A stretch of 24,994 nt of DNA from an uncultured Peptoniphilus sp. (lineage in GTDB: Bacteria; Bacillota; Clostridia; Tissierellales; Peptoniphilaceae), in the NCBI RefSeq assembly GCF_946998875.1, contig NZ_CAMQAY010000017.1:1-24994 (forward strand), in the 5' to 3' direction. Made by a program: the position numbers and the translations under genes. The stretch's first letter is position 1. Each line of letters starts with the position of its first letter. Shown piece by piece: positions 13,194-20,496 of the stretch. The notes beneath the pieces were generated by a model, which was not told the origin of the DNA, did not search any database, and saw only the letters and a list, made by a program, of their open reading frames with translations.

Positions 13194-16100
13194 TTGAAAT
13201 CAAGAAAAAAAATAATAAAGCCCTTGTGCATTTATACCTTGGCCTTCTCCATGCTACTACCAAGTGTAGCAAGTCTGGCAGACCTGGATATAAACCTAGG
13301 GGGCTATAGCGTAGTTTACGCGGCTGGTATAGAAGTACCTACAATTACAAAAGCATTTATTGGAACAAATACTATCTCTGGAGGAAATTTACACAGAGGT
13401 AAAATTAATGGCAAGAATGCAAGAGGAACAGTCCATGTAACATTAAAGGATAGTAGTGGGAATGAAAAAGCCACTGTTTCCGTTACACCGAAAAGTGGAA
13501 CAACCTGGACAGTAAAGTTAACTGGTGGAGTTACAATTGCAGAAGGAGATACAGTTACAGCTTATCAAGAATTTGATGGACAAAACTCACCGTCGACAAC
13601 TGCAAATGCGATGGACTCACTTGCTATACAAAATAAAGACAAGCTAAAAATGCCGACAGGCGAAATTTGGATAGAACAAACTTCATCCAACCAAGTTAAT
13701 GATGACGAACAAGCAGAAGCTGTTCAAATGTTTAACAATGCAAATACTGCAATATCCGGTGATATTAAATCAGTTAAGTTTTCTATTGATACTGCTGAAC
13801 ATGCTTATTATGAAGTAACTTACACCGATGGTTCGACATCAGGCAAAATTGAAGCGCCGAATTTGAAGATAAAACAAGTTACAGAATATTCTAGAGGAGC
13901 TACTCTTGGCAGTATTACAATTGTAGACAATGTAATTAAGGGACAACTATCAGGAGAGGGACCTTTTGATGGTATAAAGGTTCAAATAGTCCTTAGCCTT
14001 AGCGATGCGGTCAAAGATACCTATTGTGATAAAGGGAAGTGTTTAACTGACAAAGACACATCTGACCCGGTAGATGCAACTGTAGATGGTAAAACAGGAG
14101 AATTCACATATACAATTCCAAACCCTGACTTAAAACTTGATCAAAAAGTTGGTGTTACAGTAAAAGAACCCCATAAATTCAAATCTTGTTCTCAAACTCC
14201 TGTAAAACCGGTAGTAGTAGGAAAAACAGAAGTTAAAGACCCTAGAAAATTAACTAAAGATGATAAAACAGCTATCGTTAATGCTATTAAAGAAGCATAC
14301 AAAGCACCGGATGGCACATCTAAATTACCGAACGGAACTGGAGACTGGGATGGAGTACCGGCAGTTATACAAATTGATGACAGCGGAAATGTTAAGATAT
14401 TTAGCGGTAATAATGTAGCAGGTACTTGGGACTGGGACAATGGCGGGATATTTGTTCCGGAAAAAAATGAAGATGGCTCAGTCAAGCTAACAGAAGGAGC
14501 TCAACCAAAAATAACAATCCAAGCCAAAGACCTTTTAAAAAATATCAAACCAGACGCACCAACGCTTGCGTTGAGTGAAGATAAGAAAAACATCACAATC
14601 ACTCCAAATGAAAAAGATACAGATGCTCATATCATTACTGTTTCTTATAAAGATAAAGACGGTAAAGATCAAACAACTACAGCTACAAAAGCTGATGATG
14701 GAACTTGGTCTATTGCCGGTGAAGGTTCCGTTGATGCCAATGGCGTTGTAACGCTTCCTAAAGACAAGGTAAAAGGCGATACAACAGTAACAGCTACAGT
14801 AACAGATAAGGGTGGAATAGCAGATGACGATACAACACCACTTACATCAGATCCAGGAAAATTAACTGTAGAAGAAACAATAGCTGACAAAGTCGAAGCC
14901 CTTGGCGGTCTCGACCCAGTTGCTCTCAAAAAATGGGTAAAGGATACAGTTGATTGGAAGGAAGGCGTAAAAGCCAAAGACGATGCAAAAAAAGATGAAG
15001 TTAATAAACTTCTTGAAGGTGCAACTTTTACAGATGAAACTGAAACTAAAAGAAGCACAGATAAGTCCGGTGACTTTACAGGCAAGGTTAAAGTAAAATT
15101 TAGCGATGATTCTGAAATCATAGTAGAAAAACAAATGCTATACGTTAGCGACCTTGTTAGCCCATCTGATAAGGAAAACCTACCTAAAGATGCCATAGAT
15201 GTTGAGTTAAAACTAGGCGAAGGTGTAAAAGCAGGTGAAAAAACAGGTAATAAGGAAACTCCTGTTACTGCTAAAACCTATAAAGTTAAACCGGGGACTG
15301 ATTTATCTAAAGAAAAAGTCTCAAAAACTGAAAAAACATGCTTTGAAGATGTAGGAGCAACAGTAAAAGACGATACCTATGTTGACGTAGCATGGAAAGA
15401 CAGTAAGGATGGAAAAGACTTCAAAGCTACTGCTGATAATAAAGTCTTCACAGCCGCAGCAACAAAAATTCAAGTAAGTATCACCTACGATGCCAACGGC
15501 GGCAGTGGTGAAATGGCAAAAGAAACCAAAGATAAAGGATCAGACTACACAGTACTACCAAATGCTTTCAAAGCCCCAGATGACACTCAAGAATTTGATA
15601 CTTGGGAAGTAGATGGTCAAAGAGTAGCACCAGGAACATCAATCAAAGTTAAAGATAACACAGTAATAAAAGCTCTTTGGAAAAAGAGTCAAGTAAGTAT
15701 CACCTACGATGCCAACGGCGGCAGTGGTGAAATGGCAAAAGAAACCAAAGACAAAGGATCAAAATACACTGTATTACCTAATGCTTTCAAAGCCCCAGAC
15801 GACACCAAAGAATTTAAAGCTTGGGAAGTAGATGGCAAAGAAATAGCACCAGGAACTGAAATAACAGTTAATGGAGACACAGTAATAAAAGCTATTTGGA
15901 AAGGTGAAAAGGTAGATATAGAATTTAACCATGGCGAAGGCAGTGGTGAAATGACAAAAGAAGCCGTAACAAAAGGCAGTAAATACAAACTACCAGCTTC
16001 AACATTCACAGCTCCAGAAGGTAAAGAATTTAAAGGTTGGAAAATTGGAGAAACTGAATACGCACCAGGTGCTGAAATAACAGTTAAAGGTAATATAACT

Positions 16101-16949
16101 TTAGTGGCTCAATGGAAACCTATAGAAGAACCAGGAATAACACCAGTACCTAATCCAAATGAACCTGGTGAGGATGAATTCTACATTCCTGAATTTAGAA
16201 TTCACAGGGAAGTTGTTCCTACAATAGAAGTTTACGCTGAAGTTCCTAAGACTGAAAAGGTTGAAAAGCTTGAAGAAGTTCCTGTAAGTCTAGAAACTCA
16301 CAAGGCTTACATTGCAGGTTATGAAGATAATACTCTTAGGGCTGAAGGAAACATAACAAGGGCAGAGGCTGCTGCTATGGTTACAAGACTTGCTGGTCTT
16401 GACCTAAGCGACAATTCTATGCCAGCCTTTAAGGACATGCAAAAGAATGCTTGGTACTTCAGATACATTAACGCAGCTGTTAAGGCTAATATGCTTGACG
16501 CTGATAATGGAATGATGAGACCAAATGACAAGATCACTAGGGCAGAATTTGCCAAGATGTTAGCTGCTATTGATAAGGAAAATTCTTCTGTATCAAAGTT
16601 TGAGGACATCAAGGGTCATAGATACGAAAAAGAAATCAACAAGATTTACGGCAACAATAGGATTGAAGGTTATGAAGATGGAAGCTTTAGACCTGATGCA
16701 AATCTTACAAGAGCTGAATCAGCTGCCTTCTTAAACAGAATGTTTAACAGGATTGCTGATAAGGAAGCTTACGCTGGTCTTGAAGATAAGCTAGCTAAGT
16801 TCAAGGATTTTGATTCTAGCAAGTGGTACTATGATGAAATGGTAGAAGCTACTAACTCACACGAACTTACTCGTAGGGGAAAAGCCAGCGACAAGTACGG
16901 AAGAGTTTATGAAAAGTGGACAAGAATCCTAGGTAGCGATGTAAGATAA
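13194..16949 (+). CDS. Large SLH-domain surface protein with Rib-like and InlB B-type repeats
   Basis: The product is up to 1251 residues: a secreted cell-wall-associated protein. Signal peptide about 1-44 (basic start, hydrophobic IYTLAFSMLLPSVA, then a YAAG end); Ig-like beta-rich modules about 48-560; a Rib-like module about 563-655 ending in DDSEIIVEKQMLYVSD; and three InlB/Listeria-Bacteroides-type repeats of 73, 73 and about 70 residues from 760, 833 and 906. A Pro/Glu linker follows, then three C-terminal SLH motifs (about 1035-1251) with GYEDNTLRAEGNITRAEAAA, RPNDKITRAEFAKML and GYEDGSFRPDANLTRAESAA. SLH motifs bind pyruvylated wall polymers, so it is non-covalently anchored; there is no LPXTG. 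The TTG start (13194) lies 12 bases from the ribosome binding site, while the well-spaced ATG 13187 is out of frame and joined only by a one-base loss in the A8 tract (13205-13212). Several CCG proline codons upstream of about 15,300 are unlike the neighbouring genes. Confidence 0.9.
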   Translation: MKSRKKIIKPLCIYTLAFSMLLPSVASLADLDINLGGYSVVYAAGIEVPTITKAFIGTNTISGGNLHRGKINGKNARGTVHVTLKDSSGNEKATVSVTPKSGTTWTVKLTGGVTIAEGDTVTAYQEFDGQNSPSTTANAMDSLAIQNKDKLKMPTGEIWIEQTSSNQVNDDEQAEAVQMFNNANTAISGDIKSVKFSIDTAEHAYYEVTYTDGSTSGKIEAPNLKIKQVTEYSRGATLGSITIVDNVIKGQLSGEGPFDGIKVQIVLSLSDAVKDTYCDKGKCLTDKDTSDPVDATVDGKTGEFTYTIPNPDLKLDQKVGVTVKEPHKFKSCSQTPVKPVVVGKTEVKDPRKLTKDDKTAIVNAIKEAYKAPDGTSKLPNGTGDWDGVPAVIQIDDSGNVKIFSGNNVAGTWDWDNGGIFVPEKNEDGSVKLTEGAQPKITIQAKDLLKNIKPDAPTLALSEDKKNITITPNEKDTDAHIITVSYKDKDGKDQTTTATKADDGTWSIAGEGSVDANGVVTLPKDKVKGDTTVTATVTDKGGIADDDTTPLTSDPGKLTVEETIADKVEALGGLDPVALKKWVKDTVDWKEGVKAKDDAKKDEVNKLLEGATFTDETETKRSTDKSGDFTGKVKVKFSDDSEIIVEKQMLYVSDLVSPSDKENLPKDAIDVELKLGEGVKAGEKTGNKETPVTAKTYKVKPGTDLSKEKVSKTEKTCFEDVGATVKDDTYVDVAWKDSKDGKDFKATADNKVFTAAATKIQVSITYDANGGSGEMAKETKDKGSDYTVLPNAFKAPDDTQEFDTWEVDGQRVAPGTSIKVKDNTVIKALWKKSQVSITYDANGGSGEMAKETKDKGSKYTVLPNAFKAPDDTKEFKAWEVDGKEIAPGTEITVNGDTVIKAIWKGEKVDIEFNHGEGSGEMTKEAVTKGSKYKLPASTFTAPEGKEFKGWKIGETEYAPGAEITVKGNITLVAQWKPIEEPGITPVPNPNEPGEDEFYIPEFRIHREVVPTIEVYAEVPKTEKVEKLEEVPVSLETHKAYIAGYEDNTLRAEGNITRAEAAAMVTRLAGLDLSDNSMPAFKDMQKNAWYFRYINAAVKANMLDADNGMMRPNDKITRAEFAKMLAAIDKENSSVSKFEDIKGHRYEKEINKIYGNNRIEGYEDGSFRPDANLTRAESAAFLNRMFNRIADKEAYAGLEDKLAKFKDFDSSKWYYDEMVEATNSHELTRRGKASDKYGRVYEKWTRILGSDVR
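13205..13212 (+). repeat. A8 homopolymer near the start of the surface-protein gene
   Basis: Eight consecutive A, 18 bases after ATG 13187. From that ATG the frame ends at a TAG at 13307-13309 after 40 codons. Loss of one A (or gain of two) would join it to the signal peptide of the 1251-residue ORF. This is a candidate slippage site for on/off or start-site switching. Confidence 0.6.
15471..16118 (+). repeat. Three tandem InlB-type protein repeats (219-bp period)
   Basis: Units start at 15471, 15690 and 15909. The first two are nearly identical DNA (e.g. the same bases for VSITYDANGGSGEMAKETKD), while the third is diverged (VDIEFNHGEGSGEMTKE). The unit pattern ends in a conserved tryptophan (ALW, AIW, AQW). 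The period is exactly 73 codons, so gain or loss of a unit stays in frame. Confidence 0.9.
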
Positions 16950-16962
16950 ATAATATTTTTTC

Positions 16963-16990
16963 AAGAGACTCCGAGAGGGGTCTCTTATAT
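16963..16990 (+). terminator. Intrinsic terminator after the surface-protein gene
   Basis: AAGAGACTCC (16963-16972) pairs with GGGGTCTCTT (16977-16986), 10 bp with one G-U and a GAGA tetraloop. The tail is weakly T-rich (TTATATTAT), the same style as the rpsI terminator. Confidence 0.7.
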
Positions 16991-17007
16991 TATCTGGAGT
17001 TTTTTAT

Positions 17008-17104
17008 AAATTGATGATTTGTAGCTGGCAGATAATTTTTAGAAATCGAGGCTTCTTTCCACTTTATCTATGGAAAATCATTGCCCCTGACCCATCATCA
17101 ATTT
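17008..17104. other. Fold-back intergenic segment between the surface gene and the right repeat
   Basis: AAATTGATGA (17008-17017) is the exact complement of TCATCAATTT (17095-17104), enclosing 77 bases, with a second short pairing GATAA/TTATC inside. No ORF is supported. It may be a MITE-like remnant or a structured RNA; its presence only inside the inserted segment is notable. The rest of 16987-17154 is featureless AT-rich sequence, apart from a possible promoter (TTGAAA 17108-17113, 17 bases, TATGTT 17131-17136) pointing to pspC. Confidence 0.35.
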
Positions 17105-17154
17105 TCTTTGAAAAATAGTTAGATAAAAAGTATGTTTTACACTTAACTAAAAAC

Positions 17155-17275
17155 TTGTAAGAGAAGGCGACATGGTGGAAAGTGGCGAGCTACTTTTGTC
17201 CTTTGAATAAAAACTTTCATATTGGGTAAAGTTTTTGTAAATAGATTTTATTTTAAGTCAAAGGAAGTGTGAAAT
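17155..17275 (+). repeat. 121-bp direct repeat, right copy (carries a pyc 3' fragment)
   Basis: Partner of 12829-12949. Bases 17157-17210 are a detached copy of the pyc 3' end, reading VREGDMVESGELLLSFE and a stop with no upstream gene. The pyc terminator stem follows (17209-17236), then the leader and ribosome binding site of pspC. Because the pspC ATG begins with the last two bases of this repeat, this junction looks ancestral for pspC, while the left copy is ancestral for pyc. Confidence 0.95.
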
Positions 17276-17585
17276 GAAGAAACTTTATAGGTCGCGAAAG
17301 GATAGAATTTTCGCAGGCGTTTGTGGTGGCATAGCTGAATATTTTGGCATTGACTCTACAATTGTTAGATTAATTACTTTTTTATTAATCGTGCCTGGTG
17401 GACTTAGCATTTGGGTTTACATTGCTCTTGCAATTATCATCCCATCTGAGCCCTATGGCAATAGGATAGATGAAAGCTACGGCGAAAGGTTTAAGGAGCC
17501 TCATGAAAAAGTAAAAGACTACGAAGAAAATTACCGAGATATTTATGAAGAACAAAAGAAAAAATCTGATGAAGATTTTTATTGA
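17274..17585 (+). CDS. PspC-domain small membrane protein
   Basis: The protein has 103 residues. It begins with LYRSRKDRIFAGVCGGIAEY, followed by FGIDSTIVRLI, the PspC domain signature. A single hydrophobic helix follows (about 33-58, FLLIVPGGLSIWVYIALAIIIP), then a charged, Tyr/Glu/Lys-rich tail predicted to be helical. PspC proteins are inner-membrane stress-response factors in proteobacteria; many Firmicute homologues are uncharacterised. ATG 17274 follows AGGAAG (17262-17267). Its whole leader lies in the duplicated segment and includes the pyc terminator stem, so transcription may depend on readthrough or on a weak promoter near 17108-17136. Confidence 0.88.
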   Translation: MKKLYRSRKDRIFAGVCGGIAEYFGIDSTIVRLITFLLIVPGGLSIWVYIALAIIIPSEPYGNRIDESYGERFKEPHEKVKDYEENYRDIYEEQKKKSDEDFY

Positions 17586-17587
17586 GA

Positions 17588-17612
17588 AGGGGTCCAGGAG
17601 GACCTCTTTTTA
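17588..17612 (+). terminator. Intrinsic terminator after pspC
   Basis: AGGGGTCC (17588-17595) pairs with GGACCTCT (17600-17607), 8 bp with one G-U and an AGGA loop, followed by a T run to 17611. Confidence 0.8.
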
Positions 17613-17729
17613 ATGGAAAAAATTTTTAAGAAGTTTATAAAATTTTTGAGAATCCTAGAAAATCTTAGCCTAAATTATTTTCTGTATTTAATTCTAATTT
17701 ATTGATACAATAAAGGCGAGGTGTTGTAA

Positions 17730-19913
17730 TTGATTACTCTTGAAGGAATTGTGGAGAGAATTATTTTTAGAAATGAAGAAAATGGATACACTGTTGCAAG
17801 GATAACTTCCACTGATGGCGACCTTGTCATAGTGGGTTCTGCTACAATTTTTAAGACAAATTTAAAATATAAATTCACAGGAGATTTTACATATCACAAT
17901 AAATACGGCGAGCAGTTTGCCTTTGTTGACATGGAAGAAGTCATGCCCGAGGGAGAAGCTGCCATTATCTCCTACCTTTCAAGTGCAAATATACCTCATG
18001 TTGGCGAAAAAATGGCAGAGCGAATTGTAAATAAATTTAAGGCTGAAACTCTTGATGTAATAGAAAAAAATCCAGAGAAGCTTTTGTCTGTGGAAGGCAT
18101 TGGCAAGAAAAAGTATAGGGACATTAAGGAAGCTCTGGACAAACAATATGCCATGAGAAAAATTTTCTTATATTTTTCCAAATACAACCTGCCAGCCTCT
18201 GTGATTTTAAAAATTTACAAGGAATATGGCGACGACTCCATAGAGATTGTAAGGAGAAATCCCTACGATTTAATTGGCAGTGTTAAAGGCCTTGGTTTTA
18301 AGAAGGCTGATGAGATTGCAGAGAGCCTTGGCATAGAAAGGGATTCTGACTTTAGAAAAATTGCAGGCTTAAAGTACGCCCTCATGCTTGCCAATAGAGA
18401 TGGGCACACCTATCTTCCCCTAGAAAAATTAGTTAGGGCATCGGAAAAAATTCTGGGCTTAAATTTTGAAGATAGAGATGACCTTGCAAGGACCCTAAGT
18501 CTTGAGAAAAACTTTTTTGTGGAAAGAGATGGCGAAAACTACAACTGCTATATTGCAAGATACCTGGCTGCAGAAAATTATGTGGCAGGAAAATTAAATG
18601 ATTTAAATATTTCCTTTAAGGAAGAAATTGACATAGACAAAAAAATTTCTGATACAGAAAAGTTTAGGAAGGTTGAGCTTTCAAAGACTCAGAGAAGGGC
18701 TGTGAAAGAGGCAATAAATAGGGGAGCTTTTGTCATAACTGGTGGACCTGGTACGGGAAAGACTACCACCCTAAAGGTCTTAATCGACATCTTTGAGTCC
18801 ATGAATAAAGTCATAAAGCTTGCTGCTCCTACAGGCAGGGCTGCCAAGAGGATGAAAGAGCAAACTGGTCGTGATGCCTTTACCATTCACAAACTCCTTG
18901 AAATTGGTTTTGCAGGAGACATGGGCTTTTCAAATATTGAAGAGCTTGAATGCGATGTTTTGATCTTAGATGAAGTGTCCATGGTAGACATCCTTCTCAT
19001 GGAAACACTTTTAAAGTCCATTGAAAGTCCAACTAGACTTATTTTAGTTGGCGACAAGGACCAATTGCCATCTGTTGGAGCTGGAAATGTCCTTTCTGAT
19101 ATTTTAAAGTCAGGTGTAATAGAATCTGTGAACTTGGAAGAAATTTTCAGGCAGTCTGAGGAGTCCATGATTGTAAAAAATGCTCACTTAATCAATAAGG
19201 GCGAGATGCCAATTTTAAATGTTGGCGACTTCTTTATGATTGCTGAAAGAGGAGAGGTTAAGGGCCTTGAAATTATTAAGGATTTAGTAAAGACTAGACT
19301 TCCAAATTATTTTAATGTAAGTGAAAGTGAAGTCCAGGTTTTGACGCCAACTAAAAAGGGAAATCACGGCACTCTTAATCTCAATAAAATTCTCCAAGAA
19401 CACTTAAATAAAAATGAGGAGTGTCTTGAAGTCCTAGGCAAAAAATTTAAGCTTGGCGACAGAGTTCTTCAGACAAAAAATAATTATGAGCTTGAATCAA
19501 AGGTTGAAAATGAATTTTATGAAGACAGACAAAAGGGAGTCTTCAATGGGGACTTGGGTTACATTTCAAAAATTGACAAGGAAAATAAAAAGCTGACAGT
19601 GGTCTTTGACGATGTAAGAAGCGTGGAATATTCAACTGATAACTTAGACGAGCTGGCACTTGCCTATGCCATGACTATCCACAAGTCTCAGGGCAGTGAA
19701 TTTCCTGTAGTTGTAATTCCCCTTTACCGGGCGGCGCCAATGCTACTTACGAGAAATTTAATTTACACAGCCATAACTCGTGCATCAAAGGCAGTGGTTC
19801 TTCTTGGCCAAAGTGAGTACCTTGTTAAGATGATTGAAAATAATAAAACTGTAAAGAGATATTCTAACTTGGCAGAAAAATTGAGGAAGCAAAATGAAGT
19901 TAATGGAAAATAA
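17730..19913 (+). CDS. recD2: ATP-dependent DNA helicase RecD2
   Basis: This 727-residue SF1B 5'-3' helicase of the RecD2/YrrC type acts in DNA repair and is found in bacteria without RecBC. It has the N-terminal OB-like start MITLEGIVERIIFRNEENGY and helix-hairpin-helix regions (VEGIGKKKYRDIKEAL; GSVKGLGFKKADEIAE). Walker A is GGPGTGKTTT (about 338-347), and APTGRAAKRM is motif Ia. Further motifs are ILDEVSMVD (Walker B), VGDKDQLPSVGAGNVL (motif III), IFRQ (motif IV) and, near the end, AYAMTIHKSQGSEFPVVVIP and YTAITRAS (motifs V-VI). Start is TTG 17730, 6 bases after GGCGAGGTG (17715-17723), which gives the expected family N-terminus. It overlaps comF by 20 bases. Confidence 0.95.
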   Translation: MITLEGIVERIIFRNEENGYTVARITSTDGDLVIVGSATIFKTNLKYKFTGDFTYHNKYGEQFAFVDMEEVMPEGEAAIISYLSSANIPHVGEKMAERIVNKFKAETLDVIEKNPEKLLSVEGIGKKKYRDIKEALDKQYAMRKIFLYFSKYNLPASVILKIYKEYGDDSIEIVRRNPYDLIGSVKGLGFKKADEIAESLGIERDSDFRKIAGLKYALMLANRDGHTYLPLEKLVRASEKILGLNFEDRDDLARTLSLEKNFFVERDGENYNCYIARYLAAENYVAGKLNDLNISFKEEIDIDKKISDTEKFRKVELSKTQRRAVKEAINRGAFVITGGPGTGKTTTLKVLIDIFESMNKVIKLAAPTGRAAKRMKEQTGRDAFTIHKLLEIGFAGDMGFSNIEELECDVLILDEVSMVDILLMETLLKSIESPTRLILVGDKDQLPSVGAGNVLSDILKSGVIESVNLEEIFRQSEESMIVKNAHLINKGEMPILNVGDFFMIAERGEVKGLEIIKDLVKTRLPNYFNVSESEVQVLTPTKKGNHGTLNLNKILQEHLNKNEECLEVLGKKFKLGDRVLQTKNNYELESKVENEFYEDRQKGVFNGDLGYISKIDKENKKLTVVFDDVRSVEYSTDNLDELALAYAMTIHKSQGSEFPVVVIPLYRAAPMLLTRNLIYTAITRASKAVVLLGQSEYLVKMIENNKTVKRYSNLAEKLRKQNEVNGK

Positions 19914-20496
19914 TTGTCCTGTTTGCGGAAAAATTGTAAAAAATTATGGACTTTGCCCTGCTTGCTATGAGCTTGTCAATAAAAATCCCACCTTTTACTA
20001 TGACATAGAGGGTCTTGACGATTTAATGGTCTCTTCAACTTATGCTGGCATAATGAGAAGGCTAATAATAGACTTTAAGTTCAAGGGCAAGCTCTCCTAT
20101 GGAGAAATTATTTCTGAAATTATGATAGAAAAACTTTTGGAGAGAAATTTATCTGAAGCAGTTTTGACTTTTGTCCCCATGCACCCTCGCCGAGAGAGGG
20201 AAAGAGGTTACAATCAATCAAAAATTTTATCAGAGACCATAGGAAAGAAACTTGATTTAAGGTGCCAAGAAGTCTTTGAGAAAGTTAAGGACACAAAATT
20301 TCAAGTAGGGTTAAAAAAAGACCAGCGTCAAGAAAATTTAAAAAATGCCTTTGCTGTAAAAAAGACTCCAGAGGAAATAATAATTGTAGACGATGTAATA
20401 ACTACGGGCACAACTATTTCTGAACTTGTAAAAGTTGCCAAGGCTGCAGGCATAAAAAAAGTGACTGCACTTATTGCAGCCACAGAAATTGCTTAG
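19894..20496 (+). CDS. comF: ComF-family phosphoribosyltransferase-like protein
   Basis: The protein has 200 residues. An N-terminal zinc-ribbon has four cysteines (C8, C11, C21, C24). It is followed by the phosphoribosyltransferase fold, with PMHPRRERERGYNQSK and the PRPP loop EIIIVDDVITTGTTISEL. ComF proteins are linked to DNA uptake and single-strand DNA handling in transformation. ATG 19894 follows GAGGAAG (19883-19889) within the end of recD2, so the genes are translationally coupled. Pairing with a repair helicase fits a DNA-processing role. No comFA helicase is next to it. The stop overlaps the stop of the convergent YihY gene by 3 bases of coding sequence. Confidence 0.88.
   Translation: MKLMENNCPVCGKIVKNYGLCPACYELVNKNPTFYYDIEGLDDLMVSSTYAGIMRRLIIDFKFKGKLSYGEIISEIMIEKLLERNLSEAVLTFVPMHPRRERERGYNQSKILSETIGKKLDLRCQEVFEKVKDTKFQVGLKKDQRQENLKNAFAVKKTPEEIIIVDDVITTGTTISELVKVAKAAGIKKVTALIAATEIA

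Larger units (their letters stand above)
12829..17275. other. Candidate surface-protein cassette flanked by 121-bp direct repeats
   Basis: The region between the two repeats (12950-17154, 4,205 bp) carries one large gene, its promoter and terminator, and a short fold-back stretch. It has no recombinase or transposase. Deleting one repeat plus the insert would restore pyc directly followed by an intact pspC. The arrangement is what a single crossover of a circle carrying this 121-bp segment would leave, or what a segmental duplication would leave. Recombination between the repeats could excise it. Mechanism and mobility are inference. Confidence 0.6.

Noticed and set aside
13187..13309. Separate 40-codon peptide from ATG 13187
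   Set aside because: Its residues look like an out-of-frame reading of the signal peptide region. A frame switch at the A8 tract explains it better than an independent small protein.
14192..15196. Long minus-strand open frames inside the surface-protein gene
   Set aside because: Ser/Val/Leu-rich mirror translations of an acidic Lys/Thr-rich gene, with no ribosome binding sites or domains.
12829..17275. Insertion sequence or transposon with terminal repeats
   Set aside because: The flanking repeats are direct, not inverted, consist of host gene ends, and no transposase or recombinase is encoded between them.
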